DNA of 64,000 nt from Spiroplasma endosymbiont of Amphimallon solstitiale. Lineage in GTDB: Bacteria; Bacillota_I; Bacilli_A; Mycoplasmatales; VBWQ01. The stretch is taken from assembly GCF_964030965.1 (NCBI RefSeq), contig NZ_OZ034999.1, forward strand, positions 1,364,001-1,428,000. Reading direction: 5' to 3'. A program made the translations under genes and the position numbers. The first letter of the stretch is position 1, and every line of letters begins with the position of its first letter. Shown here piece by piece: positions 18,105 to 30,647 of this stretch. Under the pieces are notes generated by a model, which was not told the DNA's origin, searched no databases, and saw only the letters and a program-made list of their open reading frames with translations.

Positions 18105-19865
18105 CTACAATTCTTCTAATTTTCATATATTACCTTTTAAATTACCTTTTCCACTATAAATAGTAATTAATTTTGCATGTTGAACTGATAAAATTACTAT
18201 ATTAACACTATCATTAAAGGTTTGTATTGGTACACCAGCAATTTTGTTATCCGTTATAATAAATTCTTGAATAGTATAAACTGGATTATATATACTTCAA
18301 GAATAATAAACTCTATAATGTTTATTAACTATAAAATCATAAGTAATTTGTCAATTATCTCATTTATTTTTTTCTCTTGTTCCTACATCTTTTCATTGTT
18401 GATTATTTGGACTTGGTGTTGGATTATTTGGTAATTCAATATCTCAACAATTTTCTTCAACTTCATTTGTTTCTAAACTTTTTGAATTAATTTTTATTTT
18501 TGGTGTAACATCAACTTTAATTGTATTTTGTAATTCTTCTAATGAAAGAATAGCACCATAATTAATATCTCCACCTTTTAAATATAAACTACAATTAAAA
18601 CTACTTTCTCTAACAGTTAAAGTTAATATTACATCTTCATCTTTAATTTTAAATTTTGCAAGTAAATAATCTCCACCTAAATAATTACCAGTTTTAAATT
18701 CTACTTTATGCTTTATATTTGCTTGATTTACTGGTAATTCATCTAATGTTATAATTACTCTATATACAGTATTAAAATTAATTTCAAACGTATCTCATTC
18801 ACGATTATTTTTACTTTTACTTATTACTTTTCATATTTCTTTATCTTGTTTAGTATTTACTTTATCATCAACATATTTTTTTGTAGTTGCATCTTTATCT
18901 TGTTCTGGTTCACCTATATTAACAATTCTTTTATTATTAGCAGTAATTAATCTTTTTTCTTTAGGTTGAATAATATTTGAACTATTTGGGTCTATTTCTC
19001 ATAATGATTCACCATTAGCACTAATAGTATTAGTTTTTTCATCAATCTTAATATTTTCACCAGCAATTAATTTATCTTGCTTTTGTTCTATTAAATTATC
19101 AACATATTCTTTATTTGTACCATCAGTTTCAAAAGTAGGTGTACCAACATCAATTATTCTTTTACTATTAGCAATAATACCTTTATTATCTTTTGAATTA
19201 ATAAAATTAGGATTATCTTTATTAACTTCTCATAATGAATCAATATTACTATCAACATGAATTTTTAATTTAGGTATAGTATCACTAACATCATCTATTT
19301 TTATACCAGTACCTTCAATTAATCCCATTTTTTGTAAAAATGTTTTATTTCCAGAATCTCAAGTAATAACTCTTCTATCACTTTCATCAAAAATACTAGG
19401 AGTATTAAAATTATCTGTATTACATGAAATACTATTATTAATTGCTTTTCTTGGTATATGTAAATTTGCTTGTTGTAATAAATTATACACTTCCATTAAT
19501 ACATAATCTGGTTCACTTGGTGGACTAATACTACTTGATAAACCATTACCACTAATAGATACACTACTTCTTATAAATGCCATTCCATCAGTTAAATAAT
19601 ATATAGTCATTCTTGCTGTTGCTCTTTTAACTAATTGTTGTTGAGTTTCATTAAGATTTTTAAATTCTATTACTTCAATTTGATTACCAGTAATAGTATT
19701 AATTCTTTCACTTGATATAGCAATTGCCATAATTGTTAAATCAGTTTTAGTATTATCAGTAGTAGTTTGGTCAGCATCTGGTATAAAACCATATATAGTT
19801 TTTAAATCATCTTTTGTAATATAATTTAAATTTACATTTCAATCAATATTATTTTTGTTTTCCAT
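18105..19865 (-). CDS. Phage fibre or receptor-binding protein
   Basis: 586 residues. After an N-terminal region (about 150 residues) come at least two repeats of 75-80 residues, each ending in a conserved motif: RIIDVGTPTFETDGTNKEYV then DNLIEQKQD, and RIVNIGEPEQDKDATTKKYV then DDKVNTKQD. The pattern G-x-P-x6-T-K-x-YVD is typical of tail fibres and host-interaction proteins. The C-terminus is rich in beta-like, aromatic sequence. It overlaps the previous gene by 17 nt. Confidence 0.65.
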
Positions 19866-20631
19866 AATCTTTATACCTTCCATATCCTTGTACTGCTTGT
19901 GATTTATTAACTACACCAATAACTGATTTATATTTCTTTTGTTGAATTACTTTTTTACCTATATTTTTAGAATTTCTACGTGCTAAGTATTCTTTATCTT
20001 CTTTATCTAATCCACCATGATAATACTGTCTTATAAGTACTGAATTAGCACCGGTACCGTAAGCACCAGTTGCTTTACACATATCAATTCACATTTCTTT
20101 TGATATCATAAAGTAATCATATGATTTACTTAAATTAGTTCTATATGTTAATGTAGCAATACCATAAGTACCAGATTGTTGTTGTATTACTGGAGTTCAC
20201 ATACCACCCGCTAATGCACTACTAGAAAGATTTACATAAACTCCAATCAAAGAATCATAATTTTCTTGTGTTAAAGCATTCATAATAATTTCTTTACCTT
20301 GTGCCATTAATCCTTTACCAGTTAAATATTGTTTTTGAATATGTTGTAATTTTGCAATATTATTATTAGTAATATGTGTCATTATTTTTTTATGTATAAC
20401 TGGTAAATTAGTTAATTTTTGTAAAACTTGTTGAAATTCAGATAATTCTTTTTGAGATTTACCTTGTCCTAATACTTTTGACATTAATTGATTTTTTAAT
20501 ATTCCTGCTGGATTTTTTAAAAAACTATTAAATAATGAATTACTTTTTTTAAATTTTTCTATTAATTCAGCAGTTTGTATATCAGTAACAGCAGTTTCTA
20601 ATATCATTCTTAAAAGTAATATAATAGGCAT
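19849..20631 (-). CDS. Phage structural protein, unknown
   Basis: 260 residues, next after the capsid gene (5 nt gap). The N-terminal half is helical (LILETAVTDIQTAELIEKF); the C-terminus is Gly/Tyr-rich and basic (YKSVIGVVNKSQAVQGYGRY). Its place suggests a connector, minor capsid or tail component; I cannot place it in a family. Confidence 0.6.
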
Positions 20632-20636
20632 TTAAA

Positions 20637-21827
20637 TTACTTCTTTGTAAAAGTTACTTGTAAAGAACCATCATATAAAGATTTACCTTCAACATTAGCA
20701 CTTGTTGCTGTTAAATCTGAAAAATTAGCATTACCTTTTCGATAATTAGGATTTTTAGCAATAACTGCTTTTTCAACTTCATCTGCAGTTGGAGCATCAC
20801 CAGCCATAGTTATTTTTCCTAAATTCGTAAACTCAATTGCTGTTGCAATATCAATACTTGAAGTAACTGTAAATCCTTTAACTAAATCTGGTCTTAATGC
20901 TTTGCCTTCTGAAACTAAAAACTTATGAAAATTTTTAACATTACCATTCGTTTGTAAAACAAAAGTATTATCTTGACCACGATTAAATGGAAATGCTAAT
21001 GCTTCTTTATGTACTAATACAGCATCACATCCTAAAAAATTAAATGATTCTTGTTTATCAATAACTCCAGCAGGATAATTTCTACCTAATCATGGACATT
21101 CTATAATTTTAATACCACCAATTTCTACAATTTTCCCATCTTTTAATGCTTGTGAAGCACTATCACTACCTAATGTTGTAGTTGATAATAATACTAATGG
21201 TTTAAAAAAACTAGATACTCATAATACATAATCTTCTTCATCTGTACCAATATATTCATCAGTAATTCTTGCTTTTAATGTTGCTAATGTATTTGATATT
21301 TTTAATCATAAAAGCATACGATAATCATCTATTTTAGGATTACTTGGTAATGCAATATTAATAATTCCATTATCTTTAGCTGTTTTAACTGCTAAAGATA
21401 ATAATTTAGCAACTAAATATATTTCTACTGATTTTGCTTTTGCATCAATTCAACTAGATGCTAAACTATCTGATACTATAACATTACCATCTTCATATCT
21501 TGCACCTAATCTTTTTAAATCAAGTGTTTCTTCTTCAAAATTAATTTCTTTTTTCTTATCTAAAAGAATTTGTATTGTATTCACTGCTGTTAGATTATTG
21601 GCACCAGCACCTGCTGTATAATCTTCAGTAGGATTTCTTTTAGTAATATTATAAATAGCAGTACCAGCATCTAATTGTTCTCTATTTTCTACTGTTGCAT
21701 TAATTAATGCTACTCTTTTTGATAATAAAACTTTTAAATTTTTAATATATTTTACTGATAAATCTAATTTACCAGTTGGATTACTAGGGTCATTAATTGT
21801 TGTTGATTGTGTTGTAATAATTGCCAT
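20637..21827 (-). CDS. Phage major capsid protein
   Basis: 396 residues directly after the scaffold-like gene. It starts MAIITTQSTTINDPSNPTGK; long conserved-looking helices (KNLKVLLSKRVALINATVEN) and the segment WIDAKAKSVEIYLVAKLLSL are those of phage coat proteins. The C-terminal segment with NLGKITMAG is shared with the otherwise different capsid at 4835. Identification rests on order (portal, internal protein, scaffold, capsid) and size. Confidence 0.65.
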
Positions 21828-21831
21828 ATTT

Positions 21832-22488
21832 TTAACCTACCATTCCTATTTTTCTAGTATCTACTTCATCTTCTTTTTCTTCTTTAAATTTATCTTTTAC
21901 ATCTAAAGAAGAACTAATATTTGTATCTTTATTTTTATTAAATAAATGCGGAAAATCTTTATTTAATAATGATAATTCTTCTTCAATATCTTCTTTATCT
22001 CCAAGATATCTTTTTAATAAATTAATATTTTCTTCTGATAAATCATATTTTTTATAACTTTCTGAATGTCTAATTTCTCTATCTTTATCAGTTTTTTCTT
22101 TTAATTATGTAGAAAAGTATGGATGATCAAAAATTATTCATCAATTTACACTTAAAATATTATTTTTAATTAAAAATTTGTTAAAAGTAACATTATTTAG
22201 TGTAAAAATTCTCTAAAAATAACACTTTATCATGTATCATTACTTTTCTACAAAATTAAAGGTTTTTTCTTTATATAAAGCATTATATTTTTCTTCTAAT
22301 TCTTTATATTTTTCTTCTAAAGTTGGTTCTTTAGATTCTTCTTTTTCTGGTTCTTTTTTATCTTCAGATTCAGATTCTTTTTCAGTATTTTCTTCTGATT
22401 TTACTTCTTCTTCCTTAGTTTCTTCTTGTTCATCTTTTTCTTTTTCTTCCATAGTATTACCTTCTTTCATTTCATTTTCATTTAACAT
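21832..22488 (-). pseudogene. Phage scaffold-like gene interrupted by MITE
   Basis: From ATG at 22488, after AAAGGTGGTGATAATT. Without the MITE the product is 161 residues, extremely acidic (EEKEKDEQEETKEEEVKSEE), with probable coiled coils, as in scaffolding proteins. The MITE, reverse to the gene, stops reading after TFNFVEK. Duplication gttttttc (GAAAAAAC on the gene strand). If this protein is essential the prophage is defective. Confidence 0.65.
22099..22261 (+). repeat. 163-bp MITE in phage scaffold gene
   Basis: Duplication gttttttc at 22091-22098 and 22262-22269. Reverse relative to the gene. One base differs from consensus (gatgatc for gatgacc). Confidence 0.95.
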
Positions 22489-22504
22489 AATTATCACCAC
22501 CTTT

Positions 22505-25336
22505 CTATGTTGCACTTTTAGGATTAATCACCAATGATGCAGTTTGAAGATTTCAATTAGCATTAGCATTAATATATCTATAGGGTGCATCATCTATAAG
22601 TGATGGAAAAGTAACTATAAATTGATATCTTAATATAATAGAGTTATTATCAATATATGCAACGATTTTAAATCAAACTGAACTTCAAATTGCTTTACCA
22701 CTACTTGGAGTATCATTTGTTCATAATAAGTCATTAACGTAAGTATTATTAATATTTTTTGCTGAGTTTAAAGTTGCTTTTTGAATAGGAGGTGATTCAT
22801 TACCAACGTTAAAAATTCAATTATTATAATTATCATTATGAGAATTTCAATATTCATAACTAATATCATTAACTAAAAATTGTGAATTACTATTATTAAA
22901 AATAGTTTTTACATCAGATAAATTAATTTTTATAGGATTGAGTCAATTTTTTAAGTTATCAAAACTACCAGTAGGACCAATGCTATAATCTAGATGAGCC
23001 TTCATATTAAAATTAAAATTAAATGTCATACTTTCATAATCTTCTTTAAATTTATCAAAACTATCATAACCATAATCTTTAAATGAAAATATTATTTCTT
23101 TGGAATATCCATTTAAATTTTCATTAATATTTGGTCTCATTTGATAGCCACTTGAATTATAAAGAGTACCTTTAATACTATTATTAATCCCATATTGACT
23201 TTGATTACTTAAATCAATAAATATAGGATGTGCTCTTTCTATTAATGGTGGTGGTTGTATTACTTGTGGATAATTAAATGGTTGGTCAAATTTAAAAGTA
23301 TTATTTGCTAAAATAAATGTATTTTGAATTAATCTACTATTATTACTTGCTTTACCAACTGTTTGATAAGTACCACTTCAAATACTAAAATTATCATTAA
23401 CAGCACCACTTCTATTATCTGACATACTATAAAATGTTATTTTAAAATTACTTTTACCTACAACTTTAATATCAATCATATCAATTGCTCATTTTATTAT
23501 ATTAGTATTAGTAAAATCTGGTGCTTTTAATAAACTATTAACATCATTATCATCTGGTAATAAAAATATTTTTGAGTTATCTGTTGGGTCTATTTGACCT
23601 AAATTTTCACTAGTTTTATTATAACCATTTGTAACAGTATTATCATTAATATCAAACCTTGCCATTCCTAGACTATCAGTTAAATTAAATGTAAATGATG
23701 TCATATGACTTGCTGTACCTAATACAGATTGAATAGTATCTGGTGTTTCATTTCTAAATACATCTAATGGAATTAATGCTGGATTAGTACTTTGTGAACT
23801 ATATAATAATGTTGTATAAAAATTATATAATTCAGCAGATATTAAGCCATTTATAAAAGGAAATTGTGGTATTAATAAATTACTTGATAATTTAGCACCA
23901 ATATCTAAACCACCAACAAAAGCATTCATAAATGAGCCAAATATAGGTATAGTATTAAGATTAATTTTAATAGTTTCTCTTACTGTTAAAGGTATTTCAC
24001 TAATAGGATTATAAATAAAATAATGTAATGCATTTATAGTATTTAATTGCTTAAATTTATTATTATTCATATTATAATGATTATTACCAATAAATTTTTT
24101 ATTATTTTTATTATAATATTGAAAATATGGATTACCAGCAGTTGCATAATTATAATCTTCTATTTCAGCACCATTTAAAAAATTATTATCTCAATAATTT
24201 ACTAATCTATTTGAAACATCAACTTTATTAGTATTTTTAGTTTTTTCAACATTAGTTCTTAAATGACCTTCATAATGTTTTGTTGCTCCATCATCATAAT
24301 TTGGAGAAATTACTTTTTGTCAATCTTGATAACTATCCATTGTACTTTCACCACGTACAGTTAATACATAATTAGTTTCTGGTAATGCTTGAAAACTTAC
24401 TGGGTCATAAGTTGAACATTGATATTGTCATGGAAATAATAATTTACTTGGGTATTGTCGATATTTATGTTGTTTAGTATTAATAGGATTATTATCAATA
24501 TCTCTACCTCATAATGCTATTGAAATAGGTTTTACTGAACCATAAAAAGATATTTGACAATGAGTTACTGGTAATGGTGTTAAATAATTATCATCTAAAA
24601 CAATATTATTATTTTCATCCAATGTTGGTAATGCTACTGGGTCGCCCGGCGCCCCTAATTGTACATATTGATTAATTGCTAATCCACTATGTGCTAATTT
24701 ATCATTTAATGAACTAAAAGTACATTGAATAAAAGCCAATTCTTTATTTTCTGGATTATAAGTTTTAGTTGCAACTTCAAGAATATATCATTGTCTATCA
24801 ACTTTAATTGATTTATCAGTATTTATAACTTTATTAATTTCTGGAATCATATATAACTTATATAAATTTGAAACAATATTATTAATAAAATCAAAATTCT
24901 TTTTTTCATTTGGAATATTAATAACTACATTTTTAATTGCTTGTTCTTGAATAAAAGCATTATTTGCTGGTGTTGCTGAATAAGTAATACCTAATTGGTC
25001 ACTTATAATATTTCCATAAAATACATCACCAATTTGTAATTGTTTATATGCTAAATCTGGATTATCTTTATCTTGAATAGGATAATAAGAATGGTCTCAT
25101 ACTGCTTGTATTGCTTCTCTACCAGTAAAGATTTTACTAAAACTAGTATAATCATTAGGAATTGAAGTTGGTGGTTTATAACCAGTTTCTGTTGAATTTA
25201 TAGCACCTAAAATAATAGTAAAAGGACATACACGAAATTGTAAATCTTTATTTTGTGTAAAATCTTTTTCAATTTCACCTGTACTTTTTCATACAGTTTT
25301 AATTAATTGATGATTCTGTTTTGGTGTCATTCCCAT
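22505..25336 (-). CDS. Large phage structural protein (943 residues)
   Basis: The biggest phage gene. No membrane helix; mostly beta-like and Asn-rich sequence. It overlaps the portal gene by 38 nt with its own TAGGAGAAACTAATA site, so it is made with the portal. In small tailed phages a protein of this size next to the portal is often a tail or connector protein. A central segment (about residues 500-560) with weakly hydrophobic stretches (IPIFGSFMNAFVGGLDIGAK) recalls membrane-active tail proteins. I recognise no specific family. Confidence 0.65.
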
Positions 25337-26600
25337 TATTAGTTTCTCCTAAAAAAGTATTATTAAATTCAATTTCTTCTTTTTGATATTTTCTATTTTC
25401 ATTAATAATCTGTTCTGCTTCTTCTTCACTTACACCATATCTTTTAACTATAATTCGTTTAATATTAGTAATTCCTAATCTTAATTCTGCTTCATCAATT
25501 TCTAATGATTTTAATCTATCTGTAATAGTATTTTCTTTAATTTCAAATGTTCATTTAGATTTATCACCATCTAATCCCATTAATATAAAACATCTTTGAA
25601 ATATTTCATTTCAATCACTTTGATTTAAAGTTCTTTTAATTCTTGTAGTTTCCATATCACGAGAATTAGTAATTAATACTTCTGCTTCTGTTTTTTGACT
25701 AGTAGTATCATTTACTGGACTATAGCCACTACCTTCAAATGCTTTATCAATAATAAATTGTATAAATTCTGCATATTTATCTAATATTGGACTACCTTGT
25801 AATATTGCAATTGGTGGTGTTCCACTAGTACTTCCTAAACTTCTTAAATTTGCTTGTAAAATAAATTTACCTATTAATTTTTTTAAATCAAAAGCAGTTT
25901 TAGATTGATTTATTTCTTGTTCAGTAATATCTAAAAATACACGAGTAACATTATATTCAAGTTCATGTTCAATTGATTCAAATGTTTTATTTAATAATTT
26001 TTGTAATTTTTTAATTGGAGTCATATCTGGATAATAATCACCAATAACTCCACCAAAGAAATTCTTTTTAGGTAAATTTTGCATAAATTTAACTGGAATA
26101 ATACCTAAATTATGATTTTCTATTAATGGTAATTGTAAATCTTTACTTATTTTTTCTTGTAAACCATCTAAAGTAATAAAATCACTAGTAAAATATCTAA
26201 TTATTTGATTTGGAGTATATGTTGTTTTAACATAAATACTTTGGTCATCATATTGTAATCTTGACCATGTTGAAGCACCTTGTTCAGTATCTAATACTCT
26301 AGCTACTCTTGATTGAGCATAAGGTTGAGCAAAATTTAAAGATATTCTACCAGTTTTACTTTTATCAATTTGAACAATACTATAACCATAACCAGACTTA
26401 ATATGACAATCTTGATAAAATAATGAATCTAAATTATTTCATTCTTTTAATTTTTCAATTGCTCTTTTATATTCTTCATGTTCACTTGTTAAAGTATAAC
26501 CATTACCCCATAATAATTTACTTGCATGATTTGCTATAATTTCTTGAAGATTTATCATGCATCAATTAGGAGTTAATATTTCAGTATTATGATTATTCAT
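25299..26600 (-). CDS. Phage portal protein
   Basis: 433 residues, directly after terL (3 nt gap), the usual place. Helical, with a central hinge (FDLKKLIGKFILQANLRSLG) and an acidic C-terminus. The N-terminus starts MNNHNTEILTPNWCM with LQEIIANHASKLLWGNGYTL, of SPP1 portal style. The portal forms the DNA gate in the capsid. GAAAGGAAGTAACAT gives the start. It overlaps the following gene by 38 nt. Confidence 0.7.
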
Positions 26601-26603
26601 ATG

Positions 26604-27956
26604 TTACTTCCTTTCAAAATAAGGATTTATATTTGCACTTAAATTTCTAATATATGGTTCTATAGCATAATCAAATGCATCACGTAAATGGTCATTACCT
26701 GCTAATGGTATTTGTTTAATGCTCTTAGGGTCTCATACAGCCAATCTAAATTCATCTAATAATGCTTGTGCATTCATACTAATATTTAAGCGTTCTGATG
26801 CCATTAAAGCCACATTCTTACCTATCCTAAACTCAAGTCTTAACTTCACACAATCTTTAAAATATAACCATGAATTAACCCTATATTTAATTGCTGTATC
26901 ATTAAGCATTTCAATAAATGTATAATTACTAAAATCACAATATACAGTTAAACCATATTCATATAACAAATTATTTTCTTTTGCTAATTTAATATAAAAC
27001 TCAACTACTAATCTTGCTAATTGTTTATTATCATAACGTATTAATTTATTTTCTATTTTTAAACAATCAATAACATTAACAAATTTAAAATTATAATCAA
27101 AACCTATTAATAAACATGCTAAAGCATCATCTTTAAACCCATAATCTAATCCAGCACTAAATCTATAACTTGGTTGTAATAATCTACTAATCTTATGAAT
27201 AAGATGTGAATATATTCCACCAGATTCATAACCTACTAAACCATGACTTCTTACTCTTGCAGATATTGGGTCTAGAACTTCTATTTCTAATAATTGATTT
27301 TTGTCACTATCTTTTAAGTAACTATTAAGTTTTCAATTTTGATAATGATAAATAGTATTATCAATAATAGTAAATTGTTCATATTCATTAATAATTTGTT
27401 TTTCATTTTGTGGACAAACATTTATAGTTTTCTTAATAAATTCATTAAGAATTGACCAAGGATTACAACTTTCAATTTCTAATAATTGATTTGCTCCACG
27501 AATAGCATCTTTTAAATCTTGATAATCATTTTCAGTAATTTCATATCTTTCATCACTTCATATAATTACATAATCATATAAATAATTACTTGCTAATCCA
27601 GTTAATTTAACATTACTATTATCTTGTGCATGTAAATATTTACAAGTGATTTTACTACCATTAAATTCAATAGTTTTTTTAGTTTCACTAATAATAAAAT
27701 TAATACTAGGATAAGTTGCTCTAATAATTTGTTTTAATTCTTGTCAACTATCATTTAATTGTTTTGACATATTACGAATTAAATAAGCATGAATATTAAT
27801 GTTTTCTAACATTAATAAAATTCCAAGAAATTCAATATCACTAAATGTTTTACCAGATTTACGACTACCTAATTGTTTAATTTTAGTAATATTTAAAGGT
27901 TGTTTTAAATACATTCTTTTAGCAATATCTAATAAATAGCCAAAATTACTTAACAT
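26604..27956 (-). CDS. terL: Phage terminase large subunit
   Basis: 450 residues. The Walker A motif is GSRKSGKT (residues 30-37), followed by an ATPase core with YDYVIIWSDERYEI (about residue 132) as the likely Walker B/catalytic region. The nuclease half has FSAGLDYGFKDDALACLLI, where Asp residues bind metal, and later HLRDAFDYAIEPY, the closing nuclease Asp motif. It packages DNA into the prohead. Overlaps terS by 7 nt. Confidence 0.9.
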
Positions 27957-28345
27957 TTATTTTTCCCTTTATTTTCTAGATTAACTTGTATAAGGGCTGT
28001 ATTATCATTACTTTTTATATCAATTTTTGTAGATAAATGATATTCTTTAACAAATGCTCTTTCTAAATATCATGCAGTATTATTTGCATTTACTTTTAAA
28101 TATCTTTGTGTATTAATATGGCGTATTTGTAAATATGCTCAATTAATTTGTTGTAAAAAAGTATTTCTCTTTTTTTGTTTTCAACTATAAAGAGTATTTT
28201 CAGTAATATCTAAATAAATTAGCATACCAACTTTCGTAGGTATTTCATCAAACTCTTTACAATGAATAAAATAATTTTCTAATGCTTCTCTTAATTTTGT
28301 AGCATCATTAAAAATTGTTCTTATTTTTATTTTTTCTTCTTGCAC
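27950..28345 (-). CDS. terS: Phage terminase small subunit
   Basis: 131 residues from GTG at 28345, preferred because AAAGGAG lies 8 nt upstream; an ATG at 28363 would contain that site. The motif YFIHCKEFDEIPTKVGMLIY with LDITENTLYSWK is a helix-turn-helix as in many small terminases; then helices (NWAYLQIRHINTQRYLK) and a C-terminal region contacting TerL. First gene of the late operon. Confidence 0.75.
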
Positions 28346-28495
28346 ATAAAAATCTCCTTTCATATGCTTTAAAAAACGAAAAATTTATGATATAATTAAT
28401 ATAATCTTTAAGTTAGACTTCGCTAGTAATAACTTATTAACTTTATTAATTACTTCATATATATTTTTATTTAATTTTTATAATATAATTATAAC

Positions 28496-28524
28496 AAAAA
28501 ATAGCATTTATTTTGCTATTTTTA
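28496..28524. terminator. Hairpin terminator
   Basis: AAAAATAGCA and TGCTATTTTT around a short loop, overlapping the stop of the gene at 28508. Confidence 0.7.
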
Positions 28525-28783
28525 TTTTTTTATTTCTTTTTTTAAATATTTTTTTTATTTTATTTTCTAAACTTTTTCAAAATTTAAATTCTGGATGCTG
28601 TTTTTTATATATAATCATACAACCTATAAAAGTTCCAATAATATTAAATATCAGAGTTAACAATAAAACACCAAAAATATTACCACTAGAACATAATTCT
28701 AAGGCTCAAGAATATAAGTGCATCATCATTACTATTACAACTACAAGTAATGGAACCAACATAACAGTTAATAATAAAATCAT
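28508..28783 (-). CDS. Small phage membrane protein
   Basis: 91 residues with two membrane helices (LLLTVMLVPLLVVVIVMM and VLLLTLIFNIIGTFIGCMI) and a basic C-terminal tail. AGAAAAGGAAAAT precedes it. Its position between the late operon and the transposase gene suggests a lysogeny or exclusion role, but nothing proves it. Confidence 0.55.
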
Positions 28784-28840
28784 TTTTATTTTCCTTTTCT
28801 ATTTACATTTTTCTTTATTGTACATTATTTTATTAAAAAA

Positions 28841-28871
28841 GAAAAGATAACTAATAAAAGTTATCTTTTAA
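28841..28871. terminator. Hairpin upstream of transposase gene
   Basis: AAAAGATAACT, loop, AGTTATCTTTT. It separates the divergent small membrane gene and transposase gene. Confidence 0.5.
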
Positions 28872-28877
28872 ACGTAA

Positions 28878-28892
28878 ATAGAATTTGCAGTT
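28878..28892 (+). repeat. Direct repeat atagaatttgcagtt, left
   Basis: An identical 15-mer lies at 30305-30319, so the two flank the transposase gene. They may be protein-binding sites. Confidence 0.4.
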
Positions 28893-29002
28893 TATTTTAT
28901 CGTTCTTTAATATTATACTCTAAAACTAAACATTTTTCAACAATATTTTAATAAATTTGCTAAAATTGAGCGTGAAATATATAACTAGAAAGGTGTTAAA
29001 AA

Positions 29003-30178
29003 ATGTTTAGTTTTAAAGAATTTCTAAAATCTGAAATCACTAATATTTTAGCAAAATATTTTCAAAAAATCCATGATTTTGATGAATATTTTTTTCAAAA
29101 TAGAGATAAAAATCAATATAAAGTTGCTTGAACATGTAATAGAACAGTAAATACTCCAATTGGAATAGGAACTTTTAGACAAAGAGTTTATTGAGATAAA
29201 ATTAATAAAAAACATTATTATCCAATTTATGAAGAATTTGGTATTAAAAAAAGAGCAAGAATTACTAATGATTTATATTTTGATATATTAGATAATTTAA
29301 TTGAAAATTTAATAAGTAAAAAAGGTTATTTTAATATTCAATCAGAATTTAAATATACTTCTTTTTCTAAAAATCTTATTTCAAGAATTTTTAAAAATGC
29401 AAAAATTGAAAAATGAATACCAGAACAAAAACATAAAGTATTAGATAATCAAAAATTAAATATATGTGCAGATGATGCTTTTGTTACTTGTTGAGATGAA
29501 AATGGTTTAAAAAAACAATATTGTTGTAGACTTTTAACTTTTAATTTAGGAAGAGAAGAAATTTATTCATATAGAAATAAATTACAAAAGAAAATAACTT
29601 CATTTATGTTATTTAAAGTTAATCATGGTCCAAAACAAGATGAATTATATAATTTTACAACACAAACTATTTTTAATTATTATGATATTAAATTAAATAT
29701 ATTAGGTGTTCAATGAGAATATCATAATTATAATTTAGTAGTTGCTGGTGATGGTGCATTATGAATTAAAGCAATGGCAAGTTGATTGGGATGTTATTAT
29801 ATTTTAGATAAATATCATGCTTATAGTTATTTATGAAAATCTTTTGTTGGAGTTCGTGGTAAGAAAAAAGAATCTCATGATTGAACTAAATATATTGATG
29901 GTGCTACTACTTTTTCAAGTGGTGATTGTAATCAATTACTTTCTTTTTTAAAACCTAATGTTAATGAAAAAACTTATAATTATTTTAAAAATAATGCTCA
30001 TGGTATTGTAAATCAAAATGCTATTTGAAATATTGGTTGTAGTGCTGAAAGTGATGTTTATCATTTTTTAAAATCTTTAACTAATGGAGCAAAAATATAT
30101 AATTATCAAACATTAAATAATATGTTAATAGCAAAAGCAAATTATTTAAATGCTAGAAGTTATATAAATAGTACTTAA
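29003..30178 (+). CDS. UPF0236/ISLre2-type transposase encoded by the prophage
   Basis: 391 residues with eight or more TGA Trp codons. Family motifs are in order: GIGTFRQRVYWDKINKKHYY, then PIYEEFGIKKRAR, and the catalytic series ICADDAFVTC, VAGDGALWIKAMA, DKYHAYSYLWK and GCSAESDVYHFLKSL. In ISLre2 elements such proteins are DDE transposases. Here it is the last gene before the right phage end and no other recombinase is present, so it is the likely integration enzyme. Remnant A carries relatives (7636, 3595). Starts after gaaaggtgttaaaaa. Confidence 0.75.
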
Positions 30179-30202
30179 TAAGTTGAAACTTAATATTTTT
30201 AA

Positions 30203-30232
30203 AACCTAATTTTAAGATTAGAATTTTTGTTT
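30203..30232 (+). terminator. Weak hairpin after transposase gene
   Basis: CTAATTTTAAGATTAG, a near-perfect 16-bp palindrome without a loop, followed by a T-rich run. Confidence 0.35.
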
Positions 30233-30304
30233 TGTTTAAATGTAATTTTGTAATTATATTTTTTAATATTTTTAAAATATATGGTATAATTTAATTAACA
30301 AATC

Positions 30305-30319
30305 ATAGAATTTGCAGTT
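30305..30319 (+). repeat. Direct repeat atagaatttgcagtt, right
   Basis: Second copy of the 15-mer found at 28878; it lies 47 bp from the phage end. Confidence 0.4.
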
Positions 30320-30324
30320 ATATT

Positions 30325-30366
30325 GTTAATGTTACTCATAATTCTAAGGGTTAATCTCATACGTCC
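30325..30366. repeat. Prophage right terminal inverted repeat
   Basis: The complement reads ggacgtatgag then attaacccttagaatt, matching the left end at 11435. Followed by the duplicated gcaatagc. Confidence 0.7.
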
Positions 30367-30647
30367 GCAATAGCAATCACTAAGAAAATAAAGAACTGTG
30401 GTGGTATACCAAAGAAATGACCATTAGAACCAAAAAATGAAACAAAAATTTATATAAAAAATAATGATAGTAATAATTTTAAACTACTTGAAAAATTTGA
30501 TTTTAACTTATTATCAATGATAGTCTATACTTCTAATGATGGTGAAGAATATCTTTATATGGGTACAGATAATGATGTTAAAGCATATTATCAATCATTT
30601 GGACAAGAATGATTGCAAACTATTCCTGGAACTAAAGGAAAAATTTC

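Larger units (their letters stand above)
11435..30366. mobile_element. 18.9-kb prophage with terminal inverted repeats
   Basis: Bounded by the direct repeat gcaatagc (11427-11434 and 30367-30374), which lies in the propeller gene. The ends are inverted: left gggcgcatcac then tttaacccttagattc; right (complement) ggacgtatgag then attaacccttagaatt. Contents: rightward early operon 11800-17712, leftward late operon 28345-17746 (terS, terL, portal, scaffold, capsid, fibre) and a UPF0236/ISLre2-type transposase at 29003. No tyrosine or serine integrase is seen. The size fits a small tailed phage; short-tailed Spiroplasma viruses of about this genome size are known. IS256 with a MITE at 16064 and a MITE at 22099 have since invaded it. 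Confidence 0.8.

Noticed and set aside
22240-22515. Start of the scaffold-like gene at 22515
   Set aside because: It would overlap the previous gene; ATG at 22488 has the better ribosome-binding site.
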